A DNA stretch of 64,000 nt from AV40 sp963817335 (GTDB lineage: Bacteria > Verrucomicrobiota > Verrucomicrobiia > Chthoniobacterales > UBA10450): NCBI GenBank assembly GCA_963817335.1, contig CAWFNX010000005.1, forward strand, positions 1,722,350 to 1,786,349, read 5' to 3'. A model generated the notes under the pieces. It had not been told where the DNA came from. It searched no databases and worked only from the letters and a program-made list of their open reading frames with translations. Made by a program: the position numbers and the translations under genes. Positions 7,506 to 14,383 of this stretch are shown here, piece by piece (the first letter of the stretch is position 1; each line of letters begins with the position of its first letter).

Positions 7506-8453
7506 TCATTTTGTTCTCCCCCGCTGCATCTTGGCTTTGGTCGCCAAAAAAGCTTCGTTGATATGGGGTTGGGCGCACAGTTCGGGATACCTTTGTGCAC
7601 GAAAGGCCTCTCCACGCGGGCCGTCGTGGCGAGCGGTTAGATAGCCAGTTAAGAAGCCCAGCTGGTTGTAGAACTCCACGATCTCTTGGGCGATGCGTTC
7701 TAGGGTTCCAAGCTCGTATACGAACTGTCTCTCTTTGATATCGAAGGTTTTTTGATTCGCCTTATGTGCCGCAGTGAATGCAAGGAAGTCTGATTGCGCC
7801 ACCCACACTATGTGGTCAGGGATGCTCACAGATACCCCGAAACAACCATGCGCCAAATCGTTCCGCTCCTTCTCAAGTGAAGCCTTTCTAGCGATATAGG
7901 CCCGGAACAGCAATAAGTCCTGCTCATTAAGCATGGCTTCTGCGGCTGCGATAAGCGCATCAGATTGTGAGCGACTATTTCGCAACGAACCGAATACCGC
8001 AGCAACCTGAGGGATGTTTGCTCCCATGAGTTCAGCTAGCAGCCTAGTAACCTGAATTTCGATATCGGCCCACGAGGTAACTATGCGCCCCACAAGCGAA
8101 GCAGCCTTCGGGCGATCCTCGATGTAACCGACCCCCACTGTGGCCTTTGCATTTGGGAACGACTTAGTGAGTGGCTTTCTCGACGCCCCGGAGATGGGTT
8201 CTCTTTCCGGATACGTTGAAGGAAACGATTCTGCCGCTTGCACAATGTGCAGATCATCTACGGAATACAGATCATCGTGGGCGCACCGTCTGCACGGAAC
8301 GCTTAGGTCGCCGTCGCCCGCCATCCGGACCGGATTTGCACCGCGAGATGTGTCGTCGAGCACATGTATGAGTTCGCCACAGCCTTTGCACTTAAGGGCG
8401 TAATACCAATCCCCCTTTAGTACAGGGTCTCTTCGATACAAGCGGTAGGCCAT
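7506..8453 (-). CDS. Unrecognised protein with N-terminal zinc-ribbon-like cysteines and HEPN-like RN..AHG motif
   Basis: 315 residues. Two cysteine pairs near the N-terminus (CKGCGE at about 23-28 and CRRCA at about 54-58) suggest a small zinc ribbon. A helical middle part follows, beginning VGRIVTSWADIEIQVTRLLA and containing KERNDLAHG at about residue 195. An RN..(A)H-type motif in such a helical context is characteristic of HEPN/abortive-infection-like or 'Swt1-like' domains, but the match is not strong. It starts 71 nt downstream (in its own direction) of an attC-like site that is also minus-oriented, so it may be an inverted cassette gene. Confidence 0.7.
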   Translation of the reverse strand: MAYRLYRRDPVLKGDWYYALKCKGCGELIHVLDDTSRGANPVRMAGDGDLSVPCRRCAHDDLYSVDDLHIVQAAESFPSTYPEREPISGASRKPLTKSFPNAKATVGVGYIEDRPKAASLVGRIVTSWADIEIQVTRLLAELMGANIPQVAAVFGSLRNSRSQSDALIAAAEAMLNEQDLLLFRAYIARKASLEKERNDLAHGCFGVSVSIPDHIVWVAQSDFLAFTAAHKANQKTFDIKERQFVYELGTLERIAQEIVEFYNQLGFLTGYLTARHDGPRGEAFRAQRYPELCAQPHINEAFLATKAKMQRGRTK

Positions 8454-8523
8454 TGCTCACGCTCCCCAAAAGACTTTTTCAGCGCATGTCATGAGCAGGT
8501 ACTTACGGCCATGTGCTTATGAC

Positions 8524-8647
8524 GTCTAACGAGAAAAAGATGAGCGACCGCTGACGACAGCGCGATTCGCTTCGCAGTGTGCAGTTTTCGTCATCGAAAA
8601 ATCAGTTTTCGCGCCGGTCAGCGGTTCGCTCCATCGCGTGGTTAGGC
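8524..8647 (-). other. attC-like site 1 (124 bp, minus orientation)
   Basis: Boundaries are GTCTAAC (8524-8530) and GTTAGGC (8641-8647). The inner arms GATGAGCGACCGCTGAC and the complement of GTCAGCGGTTCGCTCCATC pair. Two extra bases lie in the right arm, opposite to sites 3 and 4, so this site points to the minus strand. Read that way, it lies just upstream of the start of the gene at 7506-8453. Confidence 0.7.
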
Positions 8648-8719
8648 GAATTCGAGTTCGATCCGAAGCGGAACCTGTTTACGAATCTGAAGCCGGACGA
8701 GCGGGTGACCGAGCCGTGA
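8641..8719 (+). repeat. Repeated gene-end fragment, copy 1 (conserved peptide after a GTTAGGC box)
   Basis: Directly after GTTAGGC, the plus strand reads EFDPKRNLFTNLKPDERVTE, then P and stop TGA. Copy 2 at 11913-11986 has the same peptide with synonymous codon changes and stop TAG. This suggests a formerly coding C-terminus. Copy 1 carries six extra bases after the box. Confidence 0.6.
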
Positions 8720-8726
8720 AGCAGTT

Positions 8727-8780
8727 AACAGAAGGTCGCAAAGACAACGAAGACTTGGTTTCCTTTGTTATCTTCTGTTT
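8727..8780. repeat. Period-7 repeat with inverted ends (AACAGAAGG ... TTCTGTT)
   Basis: Seven-base spaced purine-rich units (CAGAAGG, TCGCAAA, GACAACG, AAGACTT) turn into their approximate complement ending in TCTTCTGTT. It belongs by pattern to the heptamer arrays elsewhere in the window. Confidence 0.5.
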
Positions 8781-8889
8781 AAAGCTGTAGTGGCAGGCGC
8801 GCGCCGCTGCTTTTTGGTCCCTTCTTCGACCGGGATCTGTATTCGCCAACGACTTTGCTCGTTTCAGCGCGCCTTAGTGTCGGCAAATC

Positions 8890-9192
8890 TTGAATCATGC
8901 CGCTCTGCAGCGTTGGCTGGGAGCCAACTTTACGGCTGGACGGGGACATGCTCGGGAGGGAGGCCGGGCCCGAAATTGGGAATTTCGGCAATCTATATCC
9001 AGGGAATACGCCATGCTGGGAAGCCGGTGGATCGACTGCATTGGTCGCTTGGCGCAGCGACCGAGCGAACCGGGAGATCGCGAGTCAACATTCTGGATGC
9101 ACCAGGCTTCGCCGAGGCTACGGCTTGGCAAGCTAGCGGGAGCGTAATCCACTGGAACGTGGGCGCAGCCTTTACGTCCTTGAGATACGACC
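8890..9192. repeat. Long interspersed repeat, copy 1
   Basis: This stretch (TTGAATCATGCCGCTCTGCA onward) matches 11997-12218 closely except for an internal segment of roughly 80 bases present only here. No convincing reading frame is conserved between copies. Gap 8648-9263 therefore holds the gene-end fragment, a period-7 array and this repeat, but no intact gene. Confidence 0.75.
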
Positions 9193-9263
9193 CCAGAAAA
9201 TTCCTTGTACCATTACGAATGGGTGTTGTTGTTAGTTTTTTCCCATTCTGGTAGATGTGAGTG

Positions 9264-9665
9264 ATGAATTCGCGCCGTCTTCTCGTGTTATTGATTCTCG
9301 CGCTCCTGTCTGGCGGAAATAAGTCCAGTTTTTCGCAAGCAGACAAGAAATTTTCCGCGAAGGAGGCTATGCGACAAAAGCTGATTTGTTCGCAGGAGGC
9401 GCTGGTTGGGATCACGTTGGCAGACTACGATCGGATTGCGAAGAACGCGAAGAAGCTCGTGGAACTCAGCAATAAAACGAACTGGTATTCGCGGCAGGTA
9501 CCTGAATATGAACTATTCCTCAACGAATTCCGCCGCAATGCGCAGGACTTGGTAAGCGCGAGCGAGCAGAAGAACCTGGACGCTGCAACGCTTGCTTACG
9601 TTCAGATTACGTTTAGCTGCGTGAGTTGTCATAAATTTATTCGGATGAGCTCCGAATCGCGCTGA
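9264..9665 (+). CDS. Small exported c-type cytochrome (single CxxCH near the C-terminus)
   Basis: About 133 residues. The signal peptide covers roughly the first 26. The mature part is helical, with a single heme-binding CVSCH near residue 123, close to the C-terminus. That is the arrangement of cytochrome c'-type four-helix proteins and of related small cytochromes in Planctomycetes/Verrucomicrobia. ATG 9264 is preferred over GTG 9261. Presumed periplasmic electron carrier or gas-binding protein. An attC-like left half begins 59 nt after the stop, so the gene looks like a cassette gene. Confidence 0.75.
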   Translation: MNSRRLLVLLILALLSGGNKSSFSQADKKFSAKEAMRQKLICSQEALVGITLADYDRIAKNAKKLVELSNKTNWYSRQVPEYELFLNEFRRNAQDLVSASEQKNLDAATLAYVQITFSCVSCHKFIRMSSESR

Positions 9666-9724
9666 GTCATTGTTTCTGAATTGTTGACGCTATTTCGAAC
9701 AGCTCTATGTGCACATGCAGCGTC

Positions 9725-9931
9725 GCCTAACCAAACGATGCAGGTTTCCCCTGGCGAGTGTGGTTTCAGCCAGGGGCGAAAAGCTACCAGTGGCGAGCAA
9801 GAGTGAGGTAATGCGCCAGTTGCGGACATGGTGGGTAGCGCATTAAAATGGTGCAAATAGACGATGAACGGCCTTCCCCTTTTACAAATACAAATGCATT
9901 TACAAGTTCTTACGCCTAATTCTCGTTAGGT
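9725..9931 (+). other. Degenerate or composite attC-like site 2
   Basis: Left box GCCTAAC (9725-9731) is followed by a pairing core (CCCCTGGC with GCCAGGGG). The right box GTTAGGT (9925-9931) is preceded by TTCTC as in site 3. The arms next to the two boxes do not pair well with each other. It may be a left half and a right half of two different sites joined by deletion. Confidence 0.4.
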
Positions 9932-9975
9932 CCTATCACATAGCCAAAGAAGAACTGCGAGCCATTAATGCACGA

Positions 9976-10419
9976 ATGAATACTCCAAAATACATAACCG
10001 AAGAGGAAGTGCGGCGTGTATGCTCGGTCATAGGGATCCGGGATTGGACCGCGCTGACAGAGGCGAAGGTGAAAATCGAGGAGGCTGCTGTAATTCAAAA
10101 GCTGATCGGGGGGGAAGCCCTTGCTATCTCATCGGAGAATTTTCGGGATGGATTGGAGGTCGAGTTGGAGCACGGCTTGGCTTTTTCGGATGCGAATGTC
10201 ACCAACAATCATCCCATCCTTACGGGAAAGATTGTTTTAGCCCATCTGAAAGAAACACTCGATTACTACGTCCGGCTCCGAGTGGCTGAAATCGAAGGGG
10301 ACATGCTCAAAGCCTTGGACGAAAAGAATTCAGAGAAGCTCATGCAGAAATATCGCCTCTGGCTGGCCGCCAAGGCGGACTTAGCGAGCCGTGAGAGAGA
10401 ATTGTCCCGAAAGACCTAA
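9976..10419 (+). CDS. DUF5661-like small protein (cassette gene)
   Basis: 147 residues, soluble, acidic and helical. NVTNNHPILTGKIVLAHLKE (about residues 75-94), followed by T.DYY.RL...E, matches the signature of DUF5661, a family of unknown function in which 'NVT....TGKIA.AHL.E.PDYY..L' is conserved. Oddly, about 70 residues precede the motif. It begins 45 nt after the GTTAGGT box of site 2, and its TAA stop lies inside the left box (ACCTAAC) of site 3. This is classic cassette geometry with no promoter of its own visible. Confidence 0.75.
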   Translation: MNTPKYITEEEVRRVCSVIGIRDWTALTEAKVKIEEAAVIQKLIGGEALAISSENFRDGLEVELEHGLAFSDANVTNNHPILTGKIVLAHLKETLDYYVRLRVAEIEGDMLKALDEKNSEKLMQKYRLWLAAKADLASRERELSRKT

Positions 10420-10537
10420 CCAATCGCTGGAGCCAACCGCTGGTCGTCGCGATGCGCACATTTGATTTGATGAAACAGCGCTTAGAATCTGCCACGCTCG
10501 ACGCCGCCAGCGGTGGCTCAGCTTATTCTCGTTAGGC
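10414..10537 (+). other. attC-like site 3 (124 bp)
   Basis: ACCTAAC (10414-10420) and GTTAGGC (10531-10537) are the outer boxes. Inner arms GCTGGAGCCAACCGCTGG and CCAGCGGTGGCTCAGC pair fully except for two extrahelical bases (G and A) in the left arm, the hallmark that fixes attC orientation. Orientation is plus, agreeing with the preceding gene. Confidence 0.8.
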
Positions 10538-10539
10538 CT

Positions 10540-11166
10540 ATGCCCCCCCTCCATATATTGACCGCGATCGGGCTGGCAGTTCTCGCACCCGCCGTAAATA
10601 GCATCGCGCAAGAGAAACTGCCGGAGGAGCTGTATTCACCCGATCAGCGATATTCGATCAAAATCCTGCGCAGCGCGTTGCCAGGTTTTGATACCGCGTC
10701 CGACGGCTTGTTCACCATCGCAGTGCGCACCGGCAAGCAGTATGTTGCCAAATATCCAACAGAAGGAGCTTTGATTGACGCGTTTTGGAGTCCCGATGGC
10801 AGGTATGTCGCCGTCGATAATAGCCGCGGCAACAGCGGCGATTATCTTTGGGTGTTTCGCTTACGTGATGGTCGCGCGATCAAGAAGCCTGTAGACGCGC
10901 CGCCCCAGCACGCCGGGGACATATACAGGAAGTACGCAGAAGAAGTCGTCCATCGGGTGACAGCGGTTTACCCTGAGCTGACATTCGATCAGTTCAGGAA
11001 GCTCTTGGTTCTTGCCCACGGATGGACAAAGACAGGAGAACTTCAGGTTAAAACTAACCTCGGGTTTCGGAACTTAGAGAATGCGAATGTGGTGGTTTGG
11101 GAAATCTACAAAATAGAGAACGACAAACTTGTGTTAGTTGACCGAAAGATTGAAAAATCACCGTGA
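10540..11166 (+). CDS. Exported protein of unknown function, WD/PQQ-like blade at N-terminus (cassette gene)
   Basis: About 208 residues from ATG 10540, which lies 2 nt after the GTTAGGC box of site 3. Earlier in-frame starts fall inside attC. A signal peptide is visible (residues 1-24, ending NSIAQ). Residues 30-105 contain 'SPDQRYSI.I' and 'FWSPDGRYVAVDNSRGNSGD', the look of a single beta-propeller blade as in WD40/TolB-like proteins. No catalytic motif is recognised. Leader-poor start fits expression from an upstream cassette or array promoter. Confidence 0.7.
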   Translation: MPPLHILTAIGLAVLAPAVNSIAQEKLPEELYSPDQRYSIKILRSALPGFDTASDGLFTIAVRTGKQYVAKYPTEGALIDAFWSPDGRYVAVDNSRGNSGDYLWVFRLRDGRAIKKPVDAPPQHAGDIYRKYAEEVVHRVTAVYPELTFDQFRKLLVLAHGWTKTGELQVKTNLGFRNLENANVVVWEIYKIENDKLVLVDRKIEKSP

Positions 11167-11178
11167 CCCCCACCAAAT

Positions 11179-11302
11179 GCCTAACCAAGCGCTGGAGTCA
11201 ACCGCTGGCCGATTAGAAAATTACAAAGGTGAAATTAGAAAGTAGAAATTCAAAGCGGAGCCTCGCTCTCGCTAGCGCTGGCTCAGCTCCGTCTCGTTAG
11301 GC
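11179..11302 (+). other. attC-like site 4 (124 bp) containing a GAAATTA-type repeat in its loop
   Basis: GCCTAAC (11179-11185) and GTTAGGC (11296-11302). Arms GCTGGAGTCAACCGCTGG and CTAGCGCTGGCTCAGC pair with the same two extra bases in the left arm as site 3. The variable terminal part holds GAAATTAGAAAGTAGAAATT, a period-7 array related to 21794-21814. Confidence 0.75.
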
Positions 11303-11304
11303 GT

Positions 11305-11757
11305 ATGCGAACACTTGCCTGCTTTATCGCATTTGCGGTCCTCGTGACGACTGCGCACCGCTTGCCCGCGCCGATCCAAGAACTTCCTCAAAGTCCAACG
11401 CCTGGTCCTACAGTGGCGCCGGCGAAGCCGGCAAAATCTTCCTCTAAGTCAAAATCAAAGCCGGGCGGAGCAGCCCGATTCGCAGGTATCTGGACCGGAA
11501 GAATCACCATAGACAAATTTGCAGATACTGATGTTAGGCTTGTTATTAATACGGACGGGAGATCAGTGGCGCAGACCTCGCAAGCCGGGGTTTGGACTCG
11601 TCCATTAACCTACGATGGCAAGCTACTTTCGTGGCGAACCGGACCGACGAACGCGGTCGCGTGGACGCTCGCGCTCAAGCCGGATGAGCAAAGTGCCACG
11701 GTCACGCGGATCTGGTCTGGCGTCCAAACCAGAGGGATTTTTAAACGAGGGCGCTAA
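11305..11757 (+). CDS. Secreted protein with Ala/Lys/Ser linker and lipocalin-like C-terminal part (cassette gene)
   Basis: 150 residues. ATG 11305 is 2 nt after the GTTAGGC box of site 4. The signal peptide spans about 1-22. A Pro/Ala/Lys/Ser-rich linker runs to about 55. The remaining domain starts FAGIWTGRITIDKF and alternates polar and hydrophobic residues, as in small beta barrels that open with 'G.W.G'. No active-site residues recognised. Short distance from the recombination box and identical strand to its neighbours support a cassette origin. Confidence 0.7.
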   Translation: MRTLACFIAFAVLVTTAHRLPAPIQELPQSPTPGPTVAPAKPAKSSSKSKSKPGGAARFAGIWTGRITIDKFADTDVRLVINTDGRSVAQTSQAGVWTRPLTYDGKLLSWRTGPTNAVAWTLALKPDEQSATVTRIWSGVQTRGIFKRGR

Positions 11758-11823
11758 CGGAGGCGTCTGCACCTAGACTGTCTATAACCGATGTCGCGCT
11801 ACCAGCAATAGCGAAGACGCAAC

Positions 11824-11919
11824 GCCTAACCAATCGATGAAGCCAACGTCCCCTGAGCGAATGATCGCAATCGTGTTTGCCACGACACCCTGCCGGGGCT
11901 TATCTCTGTCTCGTTAGGC
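11824..11919 (+). other. attC-like site 5 (96 bp, more diverged)
   Basis: Outer boxes are GCCTAAC (11824-11830) and GTTAGGC (11913-11919). Arms beginning CAATCGATGAAGCCAACG and ending GGGGCTTATCTCTGTCTC pair less perfectly than sites 3 and 4. It closes the recognisable array. Confidence 0.6.
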
Positions 11920-11986
11920 GAGTTCGACCCGAAACGGAACCTGTTTACGAATCTGAAGCCGGACGAGCGCGTAACGGAGCCGTAGC
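11913..11986 (+). repeat. Repeated gene-end fragment, copy 2
   Basis: The same EFDPKRNL..LKPDERVTEP peptide and stop as copy 1 (8641-8719), again beginning at the GTTAGGC box of an attC-like site. Confidence 0.6.
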
Positions 11987-11996
11987 GCGGGAAATG

Positions 11997-12218
11997 TTGA
12001 ATCATGCCGCTTTGCAGCGTTGGCTGGGAGCCAACTTTACGGCTGGACGGGGACATGCTCGGGAGGGAGGCCGGGCGCCGAAATTGGGAATCTCGGCGAT
12101 CCATATTCAGGGAATACTTTTGATGCACCGGCCTTCGCCAAGGCTACGGCTTGGCAAGCTAGCGGGAGCGTAATCCACTGGAACGTGAGCGCAGCCTTTA
12201 CGTCCTTGAGATACGGCC
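11997..12218. repeat. Long interspersed repeat, copy 2
   Basis: Second copy of the element at 8890-9192, lacking its central segment. It joins directly to the repeated gene-end fragment upstream. The gap 11758-12279 holds attC-like site 5, these repeats and a 32-bp direct repeat, but no intact gene. Confidence 0.75.
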
Positions 12219-12236
12219 CGCAGCGCGGTCGATCGG

Positions 12237-12268
12237 AGTCGTTGATGCCCGTCTTCGAGCGGTTGGCG
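12237..12268. repeat. 32-bp direct repeat, left copy
   Basis: AGTCGTTGATGCCCGTCTTC and the following 12 bases recur at 13567-13598 with two or three differences. The two copies bracket the VPDTG-tailed protein gene and its leader. Confidence 0.7.
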
Positions 12269-12279
12269 ACGGACAAACC

Positions 12280-13191
12280 TCAGGGCTGAGCACGAGGCCA
12301 GCTCGACCGCCGGAAAGCCTTCCCGATCAAAAGCACGATCAGAGCAAATGAGAGTAGTTCGAGGCTTGATCCTGTGTCCGGCGCAGAGAAGGTAGCCGTA
12401 TCCAAAAAATAGTCATTGCTCGAGGGAAGGCCAGTGACGATGGATATCTGGGTGGCAACGCCGTTCGTGGTATTGATGCTGAAAATACCAAGCCCTGAAG
12501 TGTCGAAAGTATCTATTCCGTAGAGATTCTTACCATCAGAAAACATGGTAAGAATCGTCGTGCCGAGTCCGGTCCCAACGGCGGTCAAGGCTCCGGTCGA
12601 AGTATCAACCGTGTAGAGCTGGGAGTTGGTCGCATTCCCCTGGTCAGCCGAGAAATTGTAATACAATTTGCCATCCGGGCCGAAGGCGAGGTTGCCGGTC
12701 GGAAAAATTCCTGGGATAGGGCTCAGTGTTCCCGGGGTAAACGAGCTGCTGCTATTTCCGTTGCCTGCGATGGAATACAGATCGACGCTCGTCATACCGA
12801 CATTGTCAGCGAAGAAATTGGTGCTTGCAGCCGAGTAAGCCAAGCCTTGGAAAACGTCCGGAGCCGTCACAGTGCCAAATGGCGTCGTCACTCCGGAAGG
12901 ACTAATCGTAAACAGACCGCCAGAGTTTGCATCAGCGCCATAGATTTGGCCGCCTGGCCCCGTCGTCATTGCATAGAAAAGCGGCGACGTAGTGTTGATT
13001 TCCGTGAATTGGCCCGTCGTGATGTCGAGGGTGCCGAAGAGGTTTGTCGTACCGTTATCCGCCGTGACGTAAATTGTGGCCTGCACGGACGCAACGCTAA
13101 ACAAGACAAAGGTAACGAGGCACGGCAGGATTGTCTTGCGAGCGATGTTTAAGACCGATGACTTGTTCCTATAGTTAAATCTAAGATTCAT
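12280..13191 (-). CDS. Secreted beta-propeller-like protein with VPDSG-type sorting tail
   Basis: 303 residues. Signal peptide about 20-38 (after a 19-residue basic stretch; the alternative is a later start). The body has repeated 'G..YG.D....L..I' units (ATTGPGGQIYGADAN, LAFGPDGKLYYNF, MFSDGKNLYGIDTF), as in six-bladed propellers. The C-terminus reads APDTGSSLELLSFALIVLLI, then GKAFRRS, a variant of the VPDSG-CTERM sorting signal (known from Verrucomicrobia) processed by an exosortase. It is preceded by a conserved leader element (13209-13281) and a good GGAAC/AAAGGAAC purine stretch before the start. It is isolated on the minus strand between direct repeats. Confidence 0.85.
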   Translation of the reverse strand: MNLRFNYRNKSSVLNIARKTILPCLVTFVLFSVASVQATIYVTADNGTTNLFGTLDITTGQFTEINTTSPLFYAMTTGPGGQIYGADANSGGLFTISPSGVTTPFGTVTAPDVFQGLAYSAASTNFFADNVGMTSVDLYSIAGNGNSSSSFTPGTLSPIPGIFPTGNLAFGPDGKLYYNFSADQGNATNSQLYTVDTSTGALTAVGTGLGTTILTMFSDGKNLYGIDTFDTSGLGIFSINTTNGVATQISIVTGLPSSNDYFLDTATFSAPDTGSSLELLSFALIVLLIGKAFRRSSWPRAQP

Positions 13192-13208
13192 TGCATGTTC
13201 CTTTCTTT

Positions 13209-13281
13209 GGAACCGAAGGGGAAATCATTTCAGCGATTGACCCGCTGCAACCCTGCGCCGGAACGGCTGGCCGATTCGGAT
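13209..13281 (-). promoter_or_regulatory. Conserved 5' leader element, copy C
   Basis: On the minus strand: ATCCGAATCGGCCAGCCGTT, CCGGCGCAGGGTTGCAGCGG, then a hairpin-like GCGGGTCAATCGCTGAAATG and CCCCTTCGG. It ends 17 nt before the start of the VPDTG-tailed protein. Copies A (16503-16572) and B (14259-14329) lie before two other exported-protein genes. Candidate structured RNA or shared control region. Confidence 0.65.
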
Positions 13282-13430
13282 GGCCAATACTGCGCATACC
13301 GTCACTCGTTAGGCAAGACTATTTTCGCTAGAAGCGAAGCAAGGTGCTGCCCTACACTATTTGATTACAAATCGAGGCATCGGCGAATTAGGATTCCGAC
13401 CGTCGTATTTGTTTGTGGGGAAAAACAACG

Positions 13431-13482
13431 ACGCCGTCTCTCAAGAGAGATTCCCGTTTCAGGGATTTTCGGGCAGGCGGCG
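13431..13482. other. GC-rich palindromic element, copy 2
   Basis: ACGCCGTCTCTC ... GGCAGGCGGCG forms a long stem, with CCCGTTTCAGGG as an inner hairpin. A closely similar element with the same outer arms is at 16367-16421. The gap 13192-13667 otherwise holds leader copy C and the right 32-bp repeat. Confidence 0.6.
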
Positions 13483-13566
13483 ATCTTCCCGCTTTTTGAA
13501 ACTTCGTCCCAATAAATCCCCGGCAAACGGTAAACTGGCTACCTTAATAATTCCGGCCCGGCATGT

Positions 13567-13598
13567 AGTCGTTGATGCCCGTCTTCGATCGGTTAGCG
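13567..13598. repeat. 32-bp direct repeat, right copy
   Basis: Matches 12237-12268 with two or three differences. Confidence 0.7.
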
Positions 13599-13667
13599 CA
13601 TCCGTTTTACGTGAGCGTCAGTCCACTCAACGGCACGGACGGTGCTTGATGTAATGCTGCCTCCCGC

Positions 13668-14039
13668 ATGGAACCAGCGTTCAGAATTTTGGCAGTGGAT
13701 GATAATCCGTCGATTGCAACTTCGATGCCGTTTATTTTTGGTGCCCCATTTTATGAGGTAACCAGCGCAACTGACGGCGATGACGCGCTGGCAAAATTGG
13801 AGGCAAACCCGAATGGGTACGATGTGATTATCGTCGATCAAAAAATGCCACGATTGAACGGGGTGGAACTGGTGCAGAGAATCAAAGAACGAGGCATCAC
13901 GGGCAAGATTCTCGTTTTGTCAGCCCACCTTTCAGCAGAAATTCGAGACGCTTACGAACAGATGGGTGTGCAGGTCGTAATGGAGAAACCTTTCGACGTT
14001 GCGGAACTGCGTTCCGCCGTGAATGGGCCTGCGGCCTAA
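13668..14039 (+). CDS. Stand-alone receiver-domain (CheY-like) response regulator
   Basis: 123 residues, a single receiver domain with no output domain. Features: acidic pair DD in ILAVDDNPS (about residues 11-12), phosphoacceptor Asp in VIIVDQKMP (about residue 57), Ser/Thr position in LVLSAH (about 85) and the conserved Lys-Pro in MEKPFD (about 107-108). All catalytic positions are therefore present. No histidine kinase lies nearby, so the partner is encoded elsewhere. The start ATG 13668 fits the domain border. Confidence 0.9.
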   Translation: MEPAFRILAVDDNPSIATSMPFIFGAPFYEVTSATDGDDALAKLEANPNGYDVIIVDQKMPRLNGVELVQRIKERGITGKILVLSAHLSAEIRDAYEQMGVQVVMEKPFDVAELRSAVNGPAA

Positions 14040-14258
14040 AGCCGAGACATCACTAAAAATAAGATTTTTTGTGTGCGTATTTTGTGCGCGAGCAAGATTC
14101 GTTAGGCCAAACGCTGCGACTGCAACGATCGCGTGTCGAGCAACCGTTTTTTGAACACAGCAGGGGCCCGGACAAAAGGGTTGTAATCTACATGAGGCTA
14201 TATCCTACATGTCAAATGGCTCGACATTTGTTAGGCAACTTAGTAGGAACAGCGCCTA

Positions 14259-14329
14259 ATCCGAATCGGCGAGCCGTTCCGGCGCAAGGTTGCAGCGGGT
14301 CATCTGCTGAAATGACTTTTCCCTTCGGG
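14259..14329 (+). promoter_or_regulatory. Conserved 5' leader element, copy B
   Basis: ATCCGAATCGGCGAGCCGTT, CCGGCGCAAGGTTGCAGCGG, then GTCATCTGCTGAAATGAC and CCCTTCGG. It lies 54 nt before the start chosen for the secreted protein at 14384. The rest of the 14040-14383 gap contains a GTTAGGC-like word near 14099, a small palindrome around 14205-14237, and nothing else recognised. Confidence 0.65.
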
Positions 14330-14383
14330 CTAAACCAAAGAAGCCAACGTACAAGAAATTCGATCATTAAGATCAACCCGCCT

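Larger units (their letters stand above)
8524..11919. mobile_element. Integron-type cassette array without visible integrase (CALIN-like)
   Basis: Five imperfect palindromes are bounded by RYYYAAC (GCCTAAC type) and GTTRRRY (GTTAGGC type) boxes. Three are exactly 124 bp long. Inner arms pair with unpaired extra bases in one arm, as in real attC sites. Small genes sit between sites, three of them starting 3 to 45 nt after a GTTAGG box. No tyrosine recombinase of the IntI type is encoded in the window, hence the CALIN label (cluster of attC sites lacking an integrase). Confidence 0.75.

Noticed and set aside
8454..9263. Short open frames on both strands over the interspersed repeat (for example 8790-9254)
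   Set aside because: Frames are not conserved between the two repeat copies, so they do not look like protein-coding sequence.
13310..14235. GTTAGGC words at about 13310, 14098 and 14229 as further attC sites
   Set aside because: No partner GCCTAAC box with pairing arms was found at a suitable distance for any of them.
14069..14383. Upstream extension of the secreted-protein frame (105 codons)
   Set aside because: It overlaps the conserved leader element and lies before an obvious signal-peptide start at 14384.
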